Part shown: positions 1 through 8,243 of the stretch, one piece after another
Numbering within the stretch: position 1 is the first letter of the stretch
How the letters are laid out: each line of letters begins with the position of its first letter
Assembly (NCBI GenBank): GCA_002307275.1
Contig: DBTX01000021.1
Coordinates: 9,984-73,983 of the forward strand
DNA from: Hungateiclostridiaceae bacterium UBA1305
Lineage (GTDB): Bacteria; Bacillota; Clostridia; Acetivibrionales; DTU013
Direction: 5' to 3'
DNA: 64,000 nt
Made by a program: the position numbers and the translations under genes
Notes under the pieces: model-generated
The model's database searches: none
Seen by the model: only the letters and a program-made list of their open reading frames with translations
What the model was told of the DNA's origin: nothing

Positions 1-297
1 TCCGGTATTGATGGCATTCCGGTAAAAAATTCTCGCAAAAGTCTCCGCGATGATGCAGGAAATGCCCGAATACTTGATCGCTATCGGAGCATGCTCCCTG
101 GAAGAGCCGCAGCCGAAATTCCTGCCCCCTACCATAATGTCTCCCTTTTCAACCCTTCCGACAAAGCTTGCATCAAGATCCTCCATACAATGTGATGCCA
201 GTTCCGCCGGATTCGAAGTATTCAGATACCTGGCAGGTATAATAACATCCGTATCCACGTTATTTCCATATTTAATGACTTTCCCCTGTGTTTTCAT
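1..297 (-). CDS. leuD: 3-isopropylmalate dehydratase small subunit (partial, C-terminus outside window)
   Basis: LeuD pairs with LeuC to isomerise 2-isopropylmalate to 3-isopropylmalate in leucine synthesis in the cytosol. The 99 visible codons start MKTQGKVIKYGNNVDTD and include the family's swivel-domain signatures DTDVIIPARYLN and the GRNFGCGSSREHAP loop. The ATG at 297 has GGAGG at 306-310. The gene follows leuC on the same strand, separated only by a repeat tract, so the two are probably co-transcribed. The gene runs off the left edge, leaving roughly the last 60-70 residues unseen. Confidence 0.93.
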   Translation of the reverse strand, partial: MKTQGKVIKYGNNVDTDVIIPARYLNTSNPAELASHCMEDLDASFVGRVEKGDIMVGGRNFGCGSSREHAPIAIKYSGISCIIAETFARIFYRNAINTG

Positions 298-369
298 CTA
301 TAATACCTCCTATAGTTTACACGATCCGATTATTTAGCTTTTTTTCAATGCCGCGCAATCCCATTCGGG

Positions 370-549
370 CTATTGCTCCTCCGTGGATGCGATCCTGCCG
401 GTTATAGTGCTTCCGTTGATGCACTCCTGTCAGGTACAGGTGATAGTGCTTCCGATGCTGCACTCCTGTCAGGTACCGGTGATAGTGCTTCCGATGCTGC
501 ATTCCTTCAAGTATCGGTTATAGCTCCTCCGGTGATGCGATTCTGCCGG
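370..549. repeat. Degenerate 39-bp tandem repeat covering the leuC 3' end and the leuC-leuD gap
   Basis: Five consecutive units are visible: 371-401, 402-440, 441-479, 480-517 and 518-549. The last is the final codons and stop of leuC. Internal units are 38-39 bp and share the core atagtgcttccgatgctgca; the two outer units share ctcctccg and gatgcgat. Unit 371-401 is closest to the leuC tail itself. The arrangement reads as tandem duplication of the leuC 3' terminus into the gap before leuD, followed by divergence. There are no unique spacers, so this is not a CRISPR. Confidence 0.85.
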
Positions 550-1801
550 CGACAGCGGATGCTGCTGCAATTGCAGGACTTGCAAGGTAAACTTCACTTT
601 CCGGATGGCCCATTCTGCCGATGAAATTCCTGTTTGTCGTAGCCACAGCTCTTTCACCCTTTGCGAGTATGCCCATATGACCGCCGAGGCAGGGACCGCA
701 GGTCGGTGTACTTACCGCAGCGCCGGCATCGATAAATATGTCAAAGAGCCCCTCATGCATTGACTGCTGCCATATTTTCTGCGTTGCGGGAATAATGATA
801 CACCTTACATCCGGATGAACCTTGCGCCCCTTGAGTATCTGTGCGGCCATACGCATATCTTCCATCCTGCCGTTCGTGCAGGAACCGATGATCACCTGAT
901 CGATTTTTATGTTCCCAACTTTGTCGATCGTCCTCGCCTTGTCGGGAAGGGGCGGGAATGCCACAGTAGGCTTGATATCCTCAAGATTGATTACATATTC
1001 CCCACTATATACGGCATCCGTATCCGCGGTAAACACTTCGTGTGGCTTTCTGGAATGCTCCCTGACATATACCAGAGTCTGTTCATCCACTTCGAAAATT
1101 CCGTTCTTTGCTCCGGCTTCAATCGCCATGTTCGCCATGGAGAACCTGTCGTCCATGGAAAGATTTTTGAGACCATCGCCCGTAAATTCCATCGATTTAT
1201 ACAATGCGCCATCCACACCAATCATTCCGATGATATGCAGGATGACATCCTTGCCGCTGACCCACTTGCCTGGTTTGCCCCTGAGTTCGAACCTGATGGC
1301 CTCGGGCACCTTGAACCAGGCTTCTCCTGTTGCCATCCCAGCCGCCATGTCAGTGCTCCCGATCCCTGTGGAGAAAGCGCCAAGTGCGCCGTAGGTGCAG
1401 GTATGCGAATCCGCTCCGATGACCACATCACCCGGTACGACAAGCCCTTTTTCCGGCAGCAGCGCATGTTCAACACCCATTTGCCCGATTTCGAAGTAAT
1501 TTACAATACCCATCTCCCGGGCAAATTCCTTTATAAATTTCACCTGCTCCGCAGATTTGATATCCTTGTTCGGAGTAAAATGATCAGGCACTATGGCAAT
1601 TTTATTTTTATCAAATACTTGATTCACACCGATTTTACGAAATTCCTTCACCGCTACGGGCGTGGTGATATCGTTTCCAAGTACCATATCGAGCCTGGCC
1701 TTTATAAGCTGGCCGGCTTCCACCCTGTCAAGACCCGCATGGGCTGCAAGGATTTTCTGAGTCATCGTCATGCCTTTTCCGCTTGAAAATTGATTTGTCA
1801 T
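518..1801 (-). CDS. leuC: 3-isopropylmalate dehydratase large subunit
   Basis: This is the 427-residue large subunit of isopropylmalate isomerase, an aconitase-superfamily [4Fe-4S] enzyme working with LeuD. Visible signatures are VIGADSHTCTYGALGAF, the IIGSCTNGRMEDM cysteine loop and the STPTCGPCLGGHMG pair of cysteines that bind the cluster. Length fits the shorter archaeal/clostridial LeuC type (about 420 residues). The ATG at 1801 is preceded by a GGGAGG site (1809-1814). leuD follows on the same strand. The last codons lie inside the tandem repeat, so the exact C-terminus may have been reshaped by repeat turnover. Confidence 0.95.
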   Translation of the reverse strand: MTNQFSSGKGMTMTQKILAAHAGLDRVEAGQLIKARLDMVLGNDITTPVAVKEFRKIGVNQVFDKNKIAIVPDHFTPNKDIKSAEQVKFIKEFAREMGIVNYFEIGQMGVEHALLPEKGLVVPGDVVIGADSHTCTYGALGAFSTGIGSTDMAAGMATGEAWFKVPEAIRFELRGKPGKWVSGKDVILHIIGMIGVDGALYKSMEFTGDGLKNLSMDDRFSMANMAIEAGAKNGIFEVDEQTLVYVREHSRKPHEVFTADTDAVYSGEYVINLEDIKPTVAFPPLPDKARTIDKVGNIKIDQVIIGSCTNGRMEDMRMAAQILKGRKVHPDVRCIIIPATQKIWQQSMHEGLFDIFIDAGAAVSTPTCGPCLGGHMGILAKGERAVATTNRNFIGRMGHPESEVYLASPAIAAASAVAGRIASPEEL

Positions 1802-1839
1802 GTTAATACCTCCCTGTTACAAGAATTATACCGACTGGC

Positions 1840-1907
1840 ATACCAGGTTTCTTCCTGTTACTTGCCGTCATGCGGCAAAATATGAATGTTTTTTGTTATG
1901 CTGGTAT
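1840..1907 (-). promoter_or_regulatory. Nested inverted repeats in the leuC leader
   Basis: An outer pair of 7-bp arms (1840-1846 and 1901-1907, ataccag/ctggtat) encloses a perfect 6-bp hairpin with a 5-nt loop (1862-1867 and 1873-1878, ttgccg/cggcaa). Together they could fold the leuC leader RNA. No T-box motif and no clear terminator T-run were found, so the role is open. Confidence 0.35.
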
Positions 1908-2020
1908 ATAATGCAAAAAAGAAATACAAAGCAGGCTTTTTTGCACTTATATTACCTTAAGCTAATTAGTCTACTATGTAGTATATCAATGTAGATTATG
2001 TGCCTATACAATAATCATAT

Positions 2021-2061
2021 TTGCAGAAATTTTACTCTTCCTATATCAATTATTTCTGCAA
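2021..2061. repeat. Perfect 10-bp inverted repeat between araC-type gene and leuC
   Basis: Arms 2021-2030 (ttgcagaaat) and 2052-2061 (atttctgcaa) are perfectly complementary, with a 21-nt spacer. They lie 25 bp beyond the stop codon of the regulator and about 220 bp upstream of leuC. No T-run follows on the minus strand, so a simple terminator is unlikely. A regulator-binding site or RNA hairpin is possible. Confidence 0.45.
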
Positions 2062-2085
2062 CTTATTTGTATATTATAGATGAAA

Positions 2086-2970
2086 TTATACGGATTTTTT
2101 TCTGTATTGAAGCGGTGTCACATGAGCATATTTTTTAAACATCTCATTGAAACGCTGCTGATTTGAAAATCCAACGCTGAGTGCTATATCGCTGATTTTC
2201 AAGCCTGTGTCGGCCAGCAGCTCCTTCGCCCTGTCGATGCGCACCTTCAAAAGGAAATTGATCGGGCTCATTCCCGTCTCTTCCTTGAATGCCCTTATAA
2301 AATAGCTGGGACTGAGAAATACGAATTTAGAAATATCCCCAAGTGAAATGTCGCGTTCGAAATTGTTATGGATGAAGTTGATGGATATGTTGATAAGCTC
2401 ACGAAGCTTGGGGCTCTTGGTCTTGATGCTGTTTTCCCACTCCATTTTGAGCGCACGTGAAAGCAGTACAAAAAGTTCGAGTACCAGCAGATAATTCAGG
2501 AATTCGCTGCCGGGTTCGCTATTCTCACGCTCTTTGAGAATCCTGTTCATCAGCACGATAATTTCATTTTTCTGGCTGACCTTCAAGGTGATATAAGCCC
2601 CTGTCTCCCGGCTGGTAACGAAATTCAGAAAGTCCTCCAGCGGAATTTCAGAATATTCCCCATTGATCTTGTTTTCAAATTTAAAATTCAGAACGATGAA
2701 TTCACAGCCATTTTCCGACTTCACGATGAATTTGTGGTACTGCATGGGCTTAATGATGACAATATCATTCGGGCCAAGAGACACAGGCTGCCCGGAAATT
2801 TCAAATACCGCATAGCCTTTCTTCATGTAAACCATCTCATAATTCTCATGACGGTTGGGTTCCATGGACCAGGAGATATCCTGGATCCGCTCGATTGTCT
2901 TGACAATGACCGGAAGAAAGTTGGAGGAATTCAACACTCCTTCCCACGCCTTCGGCAGCAGCTTATCCAT
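2086..2970 (-). CDS. AraC-family transcriptional regulator
   Basis: This 294-residue protein has an N-terminal cupin-like effector domain (about residues 25-150, with HENYEMVYMKKGYAVFEI and the PMQYHKF strand). Its C-terminal double helix-turn-helix of the AraC/XylS type (about residues 190-292) shows FVFLSPSYFIRAFKEETG and ISDIALSVGFSNQQRFNEMF. The ATG at 2970 follows an AAAGGGTGA site. Such proteins usually respond to small molecules and act on neighbouring promoters. It is transcribed toward leuC, but whether it controls leucine genes is not shown. Ligand unknown. Confidence 0.88.
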   Translation of the reverse strand: MDKLLPKAWEGVLNSSNFLPVIVKTIERIQDISWSMEPNRHENYEMVYMKKGYAVFEISGQPVSLGPNDIVIIKPMQYHKFIVKSENGCEFIVLNFKFENKINGEYSEIPLEDFLNFVTSRETGAYITLKVSQKNEIIVLMNRILKERENSEPGSEFLNYLLVLELFVLLSRALKMEWENSIKTKSPKLRELINISINFIHNNFERDISLGDISKFVFLSPSYFIRAFKEETGMSPINFLLKVRIDRAKELLADTGLKISDIALSVGFSNQQRFNEMFKKYAHVTPLQYRKKSV

Positions 2971-3085
2971 GAAATCACCCTTTCTGCAAGAACTGTCTCA
3001 AGCAAATTATACTCCAAATGCTTACATTTGTCACGCAGTGAATGCCCCCGTACCCCCGGTGTGAAAAGAATAACGGGAATAAATA

Positions 3086-3133
3086 TTGCAGTATTTACAA
3101 TAATAATATACAATATTTTTATACAATATTTTT
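3086..3133 (+). promoter_or_regulatory. Promoter and 13-bp direct repeat of the toxin-antitoxin operon
   Basis: A sigma-A-like promoter has -35 TTGCAG at 3086-3091, a 17-bp spacer and -10 TACAAT at 3109-3114. Two adjacent perfect copies of atacaatattttt (3108-3120 and 3121-3133) overlap the -10 and the likely start of transcription. Tandem operators in this position are typical of ribbon-helix-helix antitoxins that repress their own operon. The operator function is inferred. Confidence 0.55.
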
Positions 3134-3147
3134 CTGAGGTGAATGAT

Positions 3148-3420
3148 ATGCCCACTAAAGTAAAAAACATTACATTCTCCCTTCCAACGGAGCTTGTCGA
3201 TAAATTGAAAGAATATGCAAAAGACCAGCGCATTCCGTCTTTAAATGCTGGAGTCAAAGAAGCTCTGGAGGAATATGTACTAAAAATCAGCAAGGAAAAA
3301 TTAAGAAGTGAAATGGTACACGCCTCAAAGGATGTATTGTTTCTGGAAGATTTAAAGGAGAGTATGAAATCATTTGAATCCTCTGATAATGAGATTTATA
3401 AGGGGGAGCCCGAATGGTAA
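3148..3420 (+). CDS. Ribbon-helix-helix antitoxin (MazE/CopG-like)
   Basis: This 90-residue protein starts MPTKVKNITFSLPTELVDKL. That is a typical ribbon-helix-helix N-terminus: a short DNA-binding strand followed by a helix pair. The acidic C-terminal tail (about residues 55-90) would wrap the toxin. The ATG at 3148 is preceded by TGAGGTGA; longer in-frame extensions upstream lack a site. It overlaps the downstream toxin start by 7 bp, as in many TA operons. It is predicted to neutralise the MazF-like toxin and to autoregulate. Confidence 0.85.
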   Translation: MPTKVKNITFSLPTELVDKLKEYAKDQRIPSLNAGVKEALEEYVLKISKEKLRSEMVHASKDVLFLEDLKESMKSFESSDNEIYKGEPEW

Positions 3421-3761
3421 ATTATCAATGGAACATTTTCCGTGCCAGCCTTGATCCTGTCAAGGGCTCTGAGCAATCCGGCACCAGACCTGTTTTGATC
3501 ATATCGGCAGAAGAGGCTAATGAATCGCTTCCAATCGTTACGGTTATTTCATTGACATCGGCTAAGCCAGGCAGAAAGGTATACTTAATTGAATCTTTAT
3601 TAAAAGCCGAAGATACAGGCCTACCCAGAGATTCAATCGCAATGGCGCACCAGATCAGAGCTATATCAAAAGAACGACTTTGCGGAATGTGCGGGCAAAT
3701 TACCTCGGAAGAAGTGAAGGTTGATATAAAAAGAGCCATAAAATTATATCTGGATATGTAA
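3414..3761 (+). CDS. MazF/PemK-family mRNA interferase toxin
   Basis: This 115-residue toxin is of the CcdB/PemK fold. Visible landmarks are the basic GSEQSGTRPVLIIS segment (the conserved G-x-E-x-x-x-x-R-P motif), TVISLTSAKPGRKVYLIE and the ...SIAMAHQIRAISKERL strand. MazF proteins cut single-stranded RNA at short sequences when freed from the antitoxin. The ATG at 3414 has GGGGGA upstream and overlaps the antitoxin stop. A strong hairpin terminator follows at 3777-3834. Cleavage specificity cannot be read from the sequence. Confidence 0.9.
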   Translation: MVNYQWNIFRASLDPVKGSEQSGTRPVLIISAEEANESLPIVTVISLTSAKPGRKVYLIESLLKAEDTGLPRDSIAMAHQIRAISKERLCGMCGQITSEEVKVDIKRAIKLYLDM

Positions 3762-3776
3762 GGCAAGATACCTCCG

Positions 3777-3834
3777 CTATGTGGTTCACAGGGACGGGCT
3801 CATGCGTGCCGCCCCTATGAGCCACATAGTTTTT
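3777..3834 (+). terminator. Rho-independent terminator after the toxin gene
   Basis: Long imperfect arms beginning ctatgtgg at 3777 and ending ccacatag at 3829 form a stem of about 20 bp, followed by ttttt at 3830-3834. Confidence 0.75.
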
Positions 3835-3947
3835 CGTGTTGTTTTTGGATTTGCATATTGATTATTTTTAGAAAAAAAGTCGGTCACAGGAATCTGCGCT
3901 GTGATAGAATCAATTTATCTTAAGATGACAGGAGCGCTCCTTATTGA

Positions 3948-4049
3948 ACTGGAGGTCACTGGTTTTTTGAAGAATATCTGCTGGATAAGCCTGAAATCAG
4001 CAAGGAAACAGATATGCTGCTGCATATGTCGATAAAACCGAGGAAGTAA
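3948..4049 (+). pseudogene. Possible gene remnant (34 codons, no start)
   Basis: An open frame between a TGA and TAA encodes GGHWFFEEYLLDKPEISK and more, with a protein-like composition but no start codon or ribosome site. It may be the 3' end of a decayed gene. The family was not recognised. The rest of the 3835-4302 gap holds a 48-bp repeat and a hairpin, and nothing else convincing. Confidence 0.25.
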
Positions 4050-4100
4050 GGTGTTGATAGGGCTGACTATTTGCAGAGTTGGCTATTTGCGGACCTGCCA

Positions 4101-4244
4101 GGCTCAAGCAAAAGTAGGCGGAAAGACAAGGAATTTTCAGGTATGTAAGGCTCAAGCAAAAGTAAATGAGGAGATAAGAAGTTTACAAGCATATCAGTCT
4201 CAAGCACTGGGAAACAAGGATACAATGAGAAGGCCCTCTGTGTT
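4101..4244. repeat. 48-bp tandem repeat (three degenerate copies)
   Basis: The core ggctcaagcaaaagta recurs at 4101 and 4149, and a decayed form (gtctcaagcactgggaa) at 4197, giving an exact 48-bp period. Read on the plus strand it would give 16-residue repeats (CQAQAKVGGK, CKAQAKVNEE). No convincing gene carries it, because the open frame runs on antisense through the PC4-like gene. Confidence 0.6.
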
Positions 4245-4266
4245 GTTTATAACATGCGCCTTCTCA
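4226..4266 (-). terminator. Hairpin downstream of the PC4-like gene
   Basis: Perfect 9-bp arms tgagaaggc (4226-4234) and gccttctca (4258-4266) lie 37 bp beyond the stop codon of the PC4-like gene. The T-run is poor, so this is a weak terminator candidate. Confidence 0.4.
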
Positions 4267-4302
4267 TTCATCCTATTGATTCCCTGGTACCTAATATTGA
4301 TG

Positions 4303-4539
4303 TCAAGCCTCCATCTCATCAAACTCAACGGTTTCCAGCAGCTTTTTGAGCTCCGTTACCTCGTTTTTGTTAAGAGTAACGCCCTTTCCCATTTTTTCAT
4401 GGGTCTCATCCCAGTCCCTGATGTCCAGCTTCGGTTTACGTTCATTCCAGCTTACCAGGTTGACTTCCTTTTTCCAGCCTTTTGTCCCTTCCCCAATGAC
4501 TCCAAGATTCTTTTTGATCTCATACTTTAGTTCTGTCAT
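4303..4539 (-). CDS. YdbC-like PC4/p15 single-strand nucleic acid-binding protein
   Basis: This 78-residue protein resembles the bacterial PC4-like YdbC family of Firmicutes: MTELKYEIKKNLGVIGE, GWKKEVNLVSWNERKPKLD and DIRDWDETHEKMGKGVTL are the conserved strand-turn segments. Members bind single-stranded DNA and may act in transcription or DNA maintenance; the biological role is unclear. The ATG at 4539 is chosen because GGAGGGG lies just upstream. An ATG five codons earlier overlaps that site and is unlikely. Confidence 0.85.
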   Translation of the reverse strand: MTELKYEIKKNLGVIGEGTKGWKKEVNLVSWNERKPKLDIRDWDETHEKMGKGVTLNKNEVTELKKLLETVEFDEMEA

Positions 4540-4859
4540 TTTGAACCCCTCCATTTTAATTATTATAAGTGCACGATGATTATTGTCACTTAAATACGTA
4601 GATTTTTTACCCGGTTCTTTCCTGATTACTAATTACATTATATCAAATATATGGTAATCGAACAAGCGTTCTGGGTAATAGTACAGATATTTTTACAAAT
4701 TTCCCACTCCATCTATAGTGAGGAATCAATTCATCCTCCGCCTTCGCTCTCGCTTTGAAAGCAGAGTTGCTTAGAGGCTGGAGACTTCTTGCTGGATTGT
4801 TGAAAAATTCTTTTTTGTCGATATAAGGCTAATTCTCTTCTATCGTGCAGAGTTAAGCC
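4540..4859. other. Gap without a recognised gene
   Basis: This 320-bp AT-rich stretch lies upstream of the PC4-like gene and downstream of the large exported protein. It probably holds the PC4-like promoter. An imperfect inverted repeat at about 4827-4860 may serve as a weak end signal for the locus upstream. Nothing else is supported. Confidence 0.4.
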
Positions 4860-7250
4860 TCATCTGTCAGTGCCGGCTTCGTAATCGTCAAGTGAAGAAT
4901 AACTCAGGTCAAAAATGATCGTATCGCCGGTATAGAACAGCGTACTGTCTTTAGGTCCGCCCTCAGCTGTCCACTGGTCTGGATTATAGTCAAAAACTTT
5001 AACTCCGTTCTTATATCCTTCTATTGTGAAATTAACCATTATGAGACCCTTTGTCAGTATAATGGATTGATCCACCTTGCCATTTGCAACAATAGGTAAC
5101 CCCTTGCGAACGGCTTTTGTCGTCGGCATTAATGCAAAGCGTCCATTCCAGGTTGAATTTTTTGAATCCGTTATGGTTCGGACATCATAATTTAAAATAA
5201 GCTGGGATAGTCCTCCTGTATTGAAACAGTCATAGGTCATGGCGAAGTGATCTCTGCTGCTGCCATACTGTATCAGGTATTCGCTGTCAAGATCATAATA
5301 AAGGTCAACCTCATAAGCATTTCGTATGCTATCGCTCTTAAGATCCTTCATATAATAGAATCTCGGCTTTATTTGAACAGTGTCGGCATCGTCGTTCAAA
5401 CCTCTGCTTGTCATACTGAAATAGAAAGCATAACCTATCCTGGTCAGTATATTTTTCGTCGGGTGGCTGTCGACTGGCATCGTACTCACCGGATAATATG
5501 CGCCTGTAGATATGCCGGATGCATAATCCGGATTCCAGAAAACACTTTCCCACTGCCTGTCTGTAATATCTGTGATTCTGAAGTTCTGCAGGCTGCATTC
5601 GATATATATTTGTTCTGTGGCTGTAATCATATTGCCTGCCCGGTCCCTGGCGTATACATGAAGGTACCAGCTGCCAATCCTGTTCTGTGAGGTATGCACC
5701 ATAACTGCCGTATTAACGGTAGCCGCCGCCCCCTCTGTTGTAGTACGGCCAAGGTTTGACATGCTGGATATATCTGCCGGGAATGTTGCGTCTTGTGACC
5801 ATGAATATCTGCTTTCTGCAATACCGGAGAGGTTATCTCCCAACGTCAGATTAATCTTATTCCCTGCCTCGTATATAAACCAATGCTGTCCGGATTTGAA
5901 ATCGTCCTGATTGGACCAGTTGAACGTGATTGTGGGATTAACTTTATCTATGTGGTACGATCCGGAAGACGAGGCATAATCTTCATCAGGTGCGGAAGTG
6001 TCGGCCGGGGTATCGGAATCCCAGGAGCCTTGTGGAGGGGATCCAGAGGACCACGTTTTCGTTCCTGCGTTCCAGCCGCTCAATTTCGCGGCCAGTTTAT
6101 TCACTCCCGTCCGGCTCAAAGTAACAGTAGTGTTGTTTGTGATATTTGCAGTTGCGGCCAACGGAGGTGTGCCGGAAACATTGATTTGTCCGATACCCCA
6201 ATCCTGGCTATAACTCCAGTTCATGGATCTATGACTTGTGGAATAGCAGGAAGCTTTATGGGTATGCTCAGTTATTCCGCATATTAAATCCCCATCGGCG
6301 TTATAACAGCCTGAATGGTGCTTATGCTCTGATAAAGTGCAGGAAAGGTATTTATATGAATAATCCCTGCTGTTATATCCGCCAATTGTCGCTGTGGTAT
6401 TCCCATCGACGTAAACCCGGACCTGAAGATCCGTATTCCTCCATGTGCAGCTGTCGGGTACAAATTTGATCATACCGGTAGGTATAACAACTTCAGGTTC
6501 TGGCGGTTCTTCCACCATTTCCGGCACGACATTATAGTTATCCGGAGCAATCGGGACAATCAAATACCAAAGGTGCCCGGATACCATATGCCACATTCGG
6601 CCAACACCAAAGCCATTAGCCGTTGGCGGCTGCATAACGTGGACGTAATCAGCCCAGGTTAATGATGGATCAGGCGGGGTACGCCAATTTGTGCCTAAAA
6701 CGTTATGGTAGAAAGCAAGGATACCATTTTCGATGTTATCCTGGTATCTCTGACCAATGCCAGGCGTATCAGAATCAAATGATTTATCGCGGCATAGGCT
6801 TATTGTCCGTGAGTTATTCCAAGGATATAGAATCCAAATTCTCTGTTCAAATGTCTTACTTGCATCCCATGCATCCATTGGCGCGTAAAAATTCCAGAAA
6901 GTATCTGCTCCCATTGTCTCACCTAACACATCAGGGACGCCGCTGCTAAATGACGAAGCACTGCCATATACCATCGTATACCCTAAATCAGCGGCAACGT
7001 CACTATGATAGATTTTACCCGTTATTCGATTATCCCAGCTTCCCCAATTGCCAACTGCTAAATTGCTATTTAAACTTTTTCTGCTTGGTCTATTTTTTTC
7101 TTCAAAATACTCGTAGCCCAAGGAACCATTTGCATCTAAAAGTGCATCTCCTACCGTAGCAGGCTTTTCTAATGCCGTATATGCGGGAATTTGTGGCATA
7201 GCAAAAAAGAGGAAACATAAAAATAGAACGGTAATTATTTTTTTTATCAT
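4860..7250 (-). CDS. Large exported protein of the Tad-like locus, function unknown
   Basis: This 796-residue protein has a clear Sec signal peptide (MIKKIITVLFLCFLFFAMP). It has no sortase motif or membrane anchor at the C-terminus, so it is probably secreted or assembled on the surface. About residues 300-345 hold paired Cys/His motifs (SEHKHHSGCY, CGITEHTHKASCY) like those in Firmicute surface proteins. The centre contains beta-rich, Ig-like stretches (TITFNWSNQDDFKSGQHWF; DRAGNMITATEQIYIEC). It is the last gene of the locus. A tip or adhesin subunit is possible, but no family was confidently recognised. Confidence 0.6.
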   Translation of the reverse strand: MIKKIITVLFLCFLFFAMPQIPAYTALEKPATVGDALLDANGSLGYEYFEEKNRPSRKSLNSNLAVGNWGSWDNRITGKIYHSDVAADLGYTMVYGSASSFSSGVPDVLGETMGADTFWNFYAPMDAWDASKTFEQRIWILYPWNNSRTISLCRDKSFDSDTPGIGQRYQDNIENGILAFYHNVLGTNWRTPPDPSLTWADYVHVMQPPTANGFGVGRMWHMVSGHLWYLIVPIAPDNYNVVPEMVEEPPEPEVVIPTGMIKFVPDSCTWRNTDLQVRVYVDGNTTATIGGYNSRDYSYKYLSCTLSEHKHHSGCYNADGDLICGITEHTHKASCYSTSHRSMNWSYSQDWGIGQINVSGTPPLAATANITNNTTVTLSRTGVNKLAAKLSGWNAGTKTWSSGSPPQGSWDSDTPADTSAPDEDYASSSGSYHIDKVNPTITFNWSNQDDFKSGQHWFIYEAGNKINLTLGDNLSGIAESRYSWSQDATFPADISSMSNLGRTTTEGAAATVNTAVMVHTSQNRIGSWYLHVYARDRAGNMITATEQIYIECSLQNFRITDITDRQWESVFWNPDYASGISTGAYYPVSTMPVDSHPTKNILTRIGYAFYFSMTSRGLNDDADTVQIKPRFYYMKDLKSDSIRNAYEVDLYYDLDSEYLIQYGSSRDHFAMTYDCFNTGGLSQLILNYDVRTITDSKNSTWNGRFALMPTTKAVRKGLPIVANGKVDQSIILTKGLIMVNFTIEGYKNGVKVFDYNPDQWTAEGGPKDSTLFYTGDTIIFDLSYSSLDDYEAGTDR

Positions 7251-7267
7251 TACTTGTCCAACCCCTG

Positions 7268-8191
7268 TTATTTCTTATAAACTACTACACAAGTCGACCA
7301 TCCTGCCCCTTGTACATACACCTTATATCCAGAAGTGTAAAAATACTTTTCTATCAACTCATAATCAATATCCTCTTTCAGTCTTGCATAATCCATTATT
7401 TGATTTACAAAATCACTGCTGAATTTACTTTTTAGTATCTTTTCTGCTTCCGATAATTGATCATCTATGGAATACCTGAAATGAACCATCATATACAAAA
7501 CAGCATTTTCATTCATAACTGCCGAAATAGTATGGACTTCTGGTATTGTAAACCCATTAACAACGTTGGATTTATTCGTATCTATTACCGTCCTCTTTGT
7601 CGGATCAATAAGGCAGATAATCATTTTCGACGCTTCGGCTCTCGTCGCCTTGTCATCAGATCCAAAATCGCCATTAAGATAACCGTTTACAATGCCTTTG
7701 CTATAGACTTTTAAAATGTACTCACGATCCTTGGAAGCAGAAAATTTATAGTAGTCTTTTATTAGGCTCATATACGCATCCAGATTTTCCGGAAATGTTT
7801 CCTTCATCCCCCTGGCTATAATCCTTGCGATCTCGCCCCTGGTGATCTTCTTCGAATAATCGTTGAATTCTCCGTCTTTAATCAGTCCCAATTCCTTTGC
7901 CTTGCTGATATATGGGTCAGCCCAACTCTTGCCAGTGCCCTGCTGCGGATTATTCCCCAACGCAATAACCACAAACTTTATCAGTTGGTCCACCTGAAGG
8001 TTGTCCTTCGGGCCATATTTTCCGTTGCCGTATCCTACACAGATACCTTTTTCTGACATTACATCAACGTATGGTTTGAACCAATCCGTACCCTTCACGT
8101 CATTGAAGATTATCGGTTGTCCAGCGGATACAGCAGCCCCCAACACGGTAAAAATAAAAACAATGATTAATAATACTACTGACTTTTTCAT
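7268..8191 (-). CDS. S-layer homology (SLH) domain protein
   Basis: This 307-residue protein has a signal peptide (MKKSVVLLIIVFIFTVLG) and three SLH-type segments: DVKGTDWFKPYVDVMSEKG, WADPYISKAKELGLIKDGEF and DREYILKVYSKGIVNGYLNG. SLH domains bind pyruvylated secondary cell-wall polymers and hold proteins to the cell surface. The C-terminal 80 residues are of unknown function. The ATG at 8191 is chosen because it follows AAGGAG and begins the signal peptide; the 42-codon upstream extension lacks both. It may tether the pilus-like machinery or its substrates to the envelope. Confidence 0.85.
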   Translation of the reverse strand: MKKSVVLLIIVFIFTVLGAAVSAGQPIIFNDVKGTDWFKPYVDVMSEKGICVGYGNGKYGPKDNLQVDQLIKFVVIALGNNPQQGTGKSWADPYISKAKELGLIKDGEFNDYSKKITRGEIARIIARGMKETFPENLDAYMSLIKDYYKFSASKDREYILKVYSKGIVNGYLNGDFGSDDKATRAEASKMIICLIDPTKRTVIDTNKSNVVNGFTIPEVHTISAVMNENAVLYMMVHFRYSIDDQLSEAEKILKSKFSSDFVNQIMDYARLKEDIDYELIEKYFYTSGYKVYVQGAGWSTCVVVYKK

Positions 8192-8243
8192 ATGTTCACA
8201 CTCCTTCGAATTTTCCAACCACTCGGAATAAAGAAAAAATAAA

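Noticed and set aside
815..1786. 323-codon plus-strand open frame
   Set aside because: It is fully antisense to leuC, has no ribosome site and its peptide has no protein-like features.
1802..2085. T-box leader for leuC
   Set aside because: The conserved T-box sequence and a following terminator are not visible.
4051..4530. 159-codon plus-strand open frame
   Set aside because: It combines a 48-bp repeat with the antisense of the PC4-like gene, and has no ribosome site.
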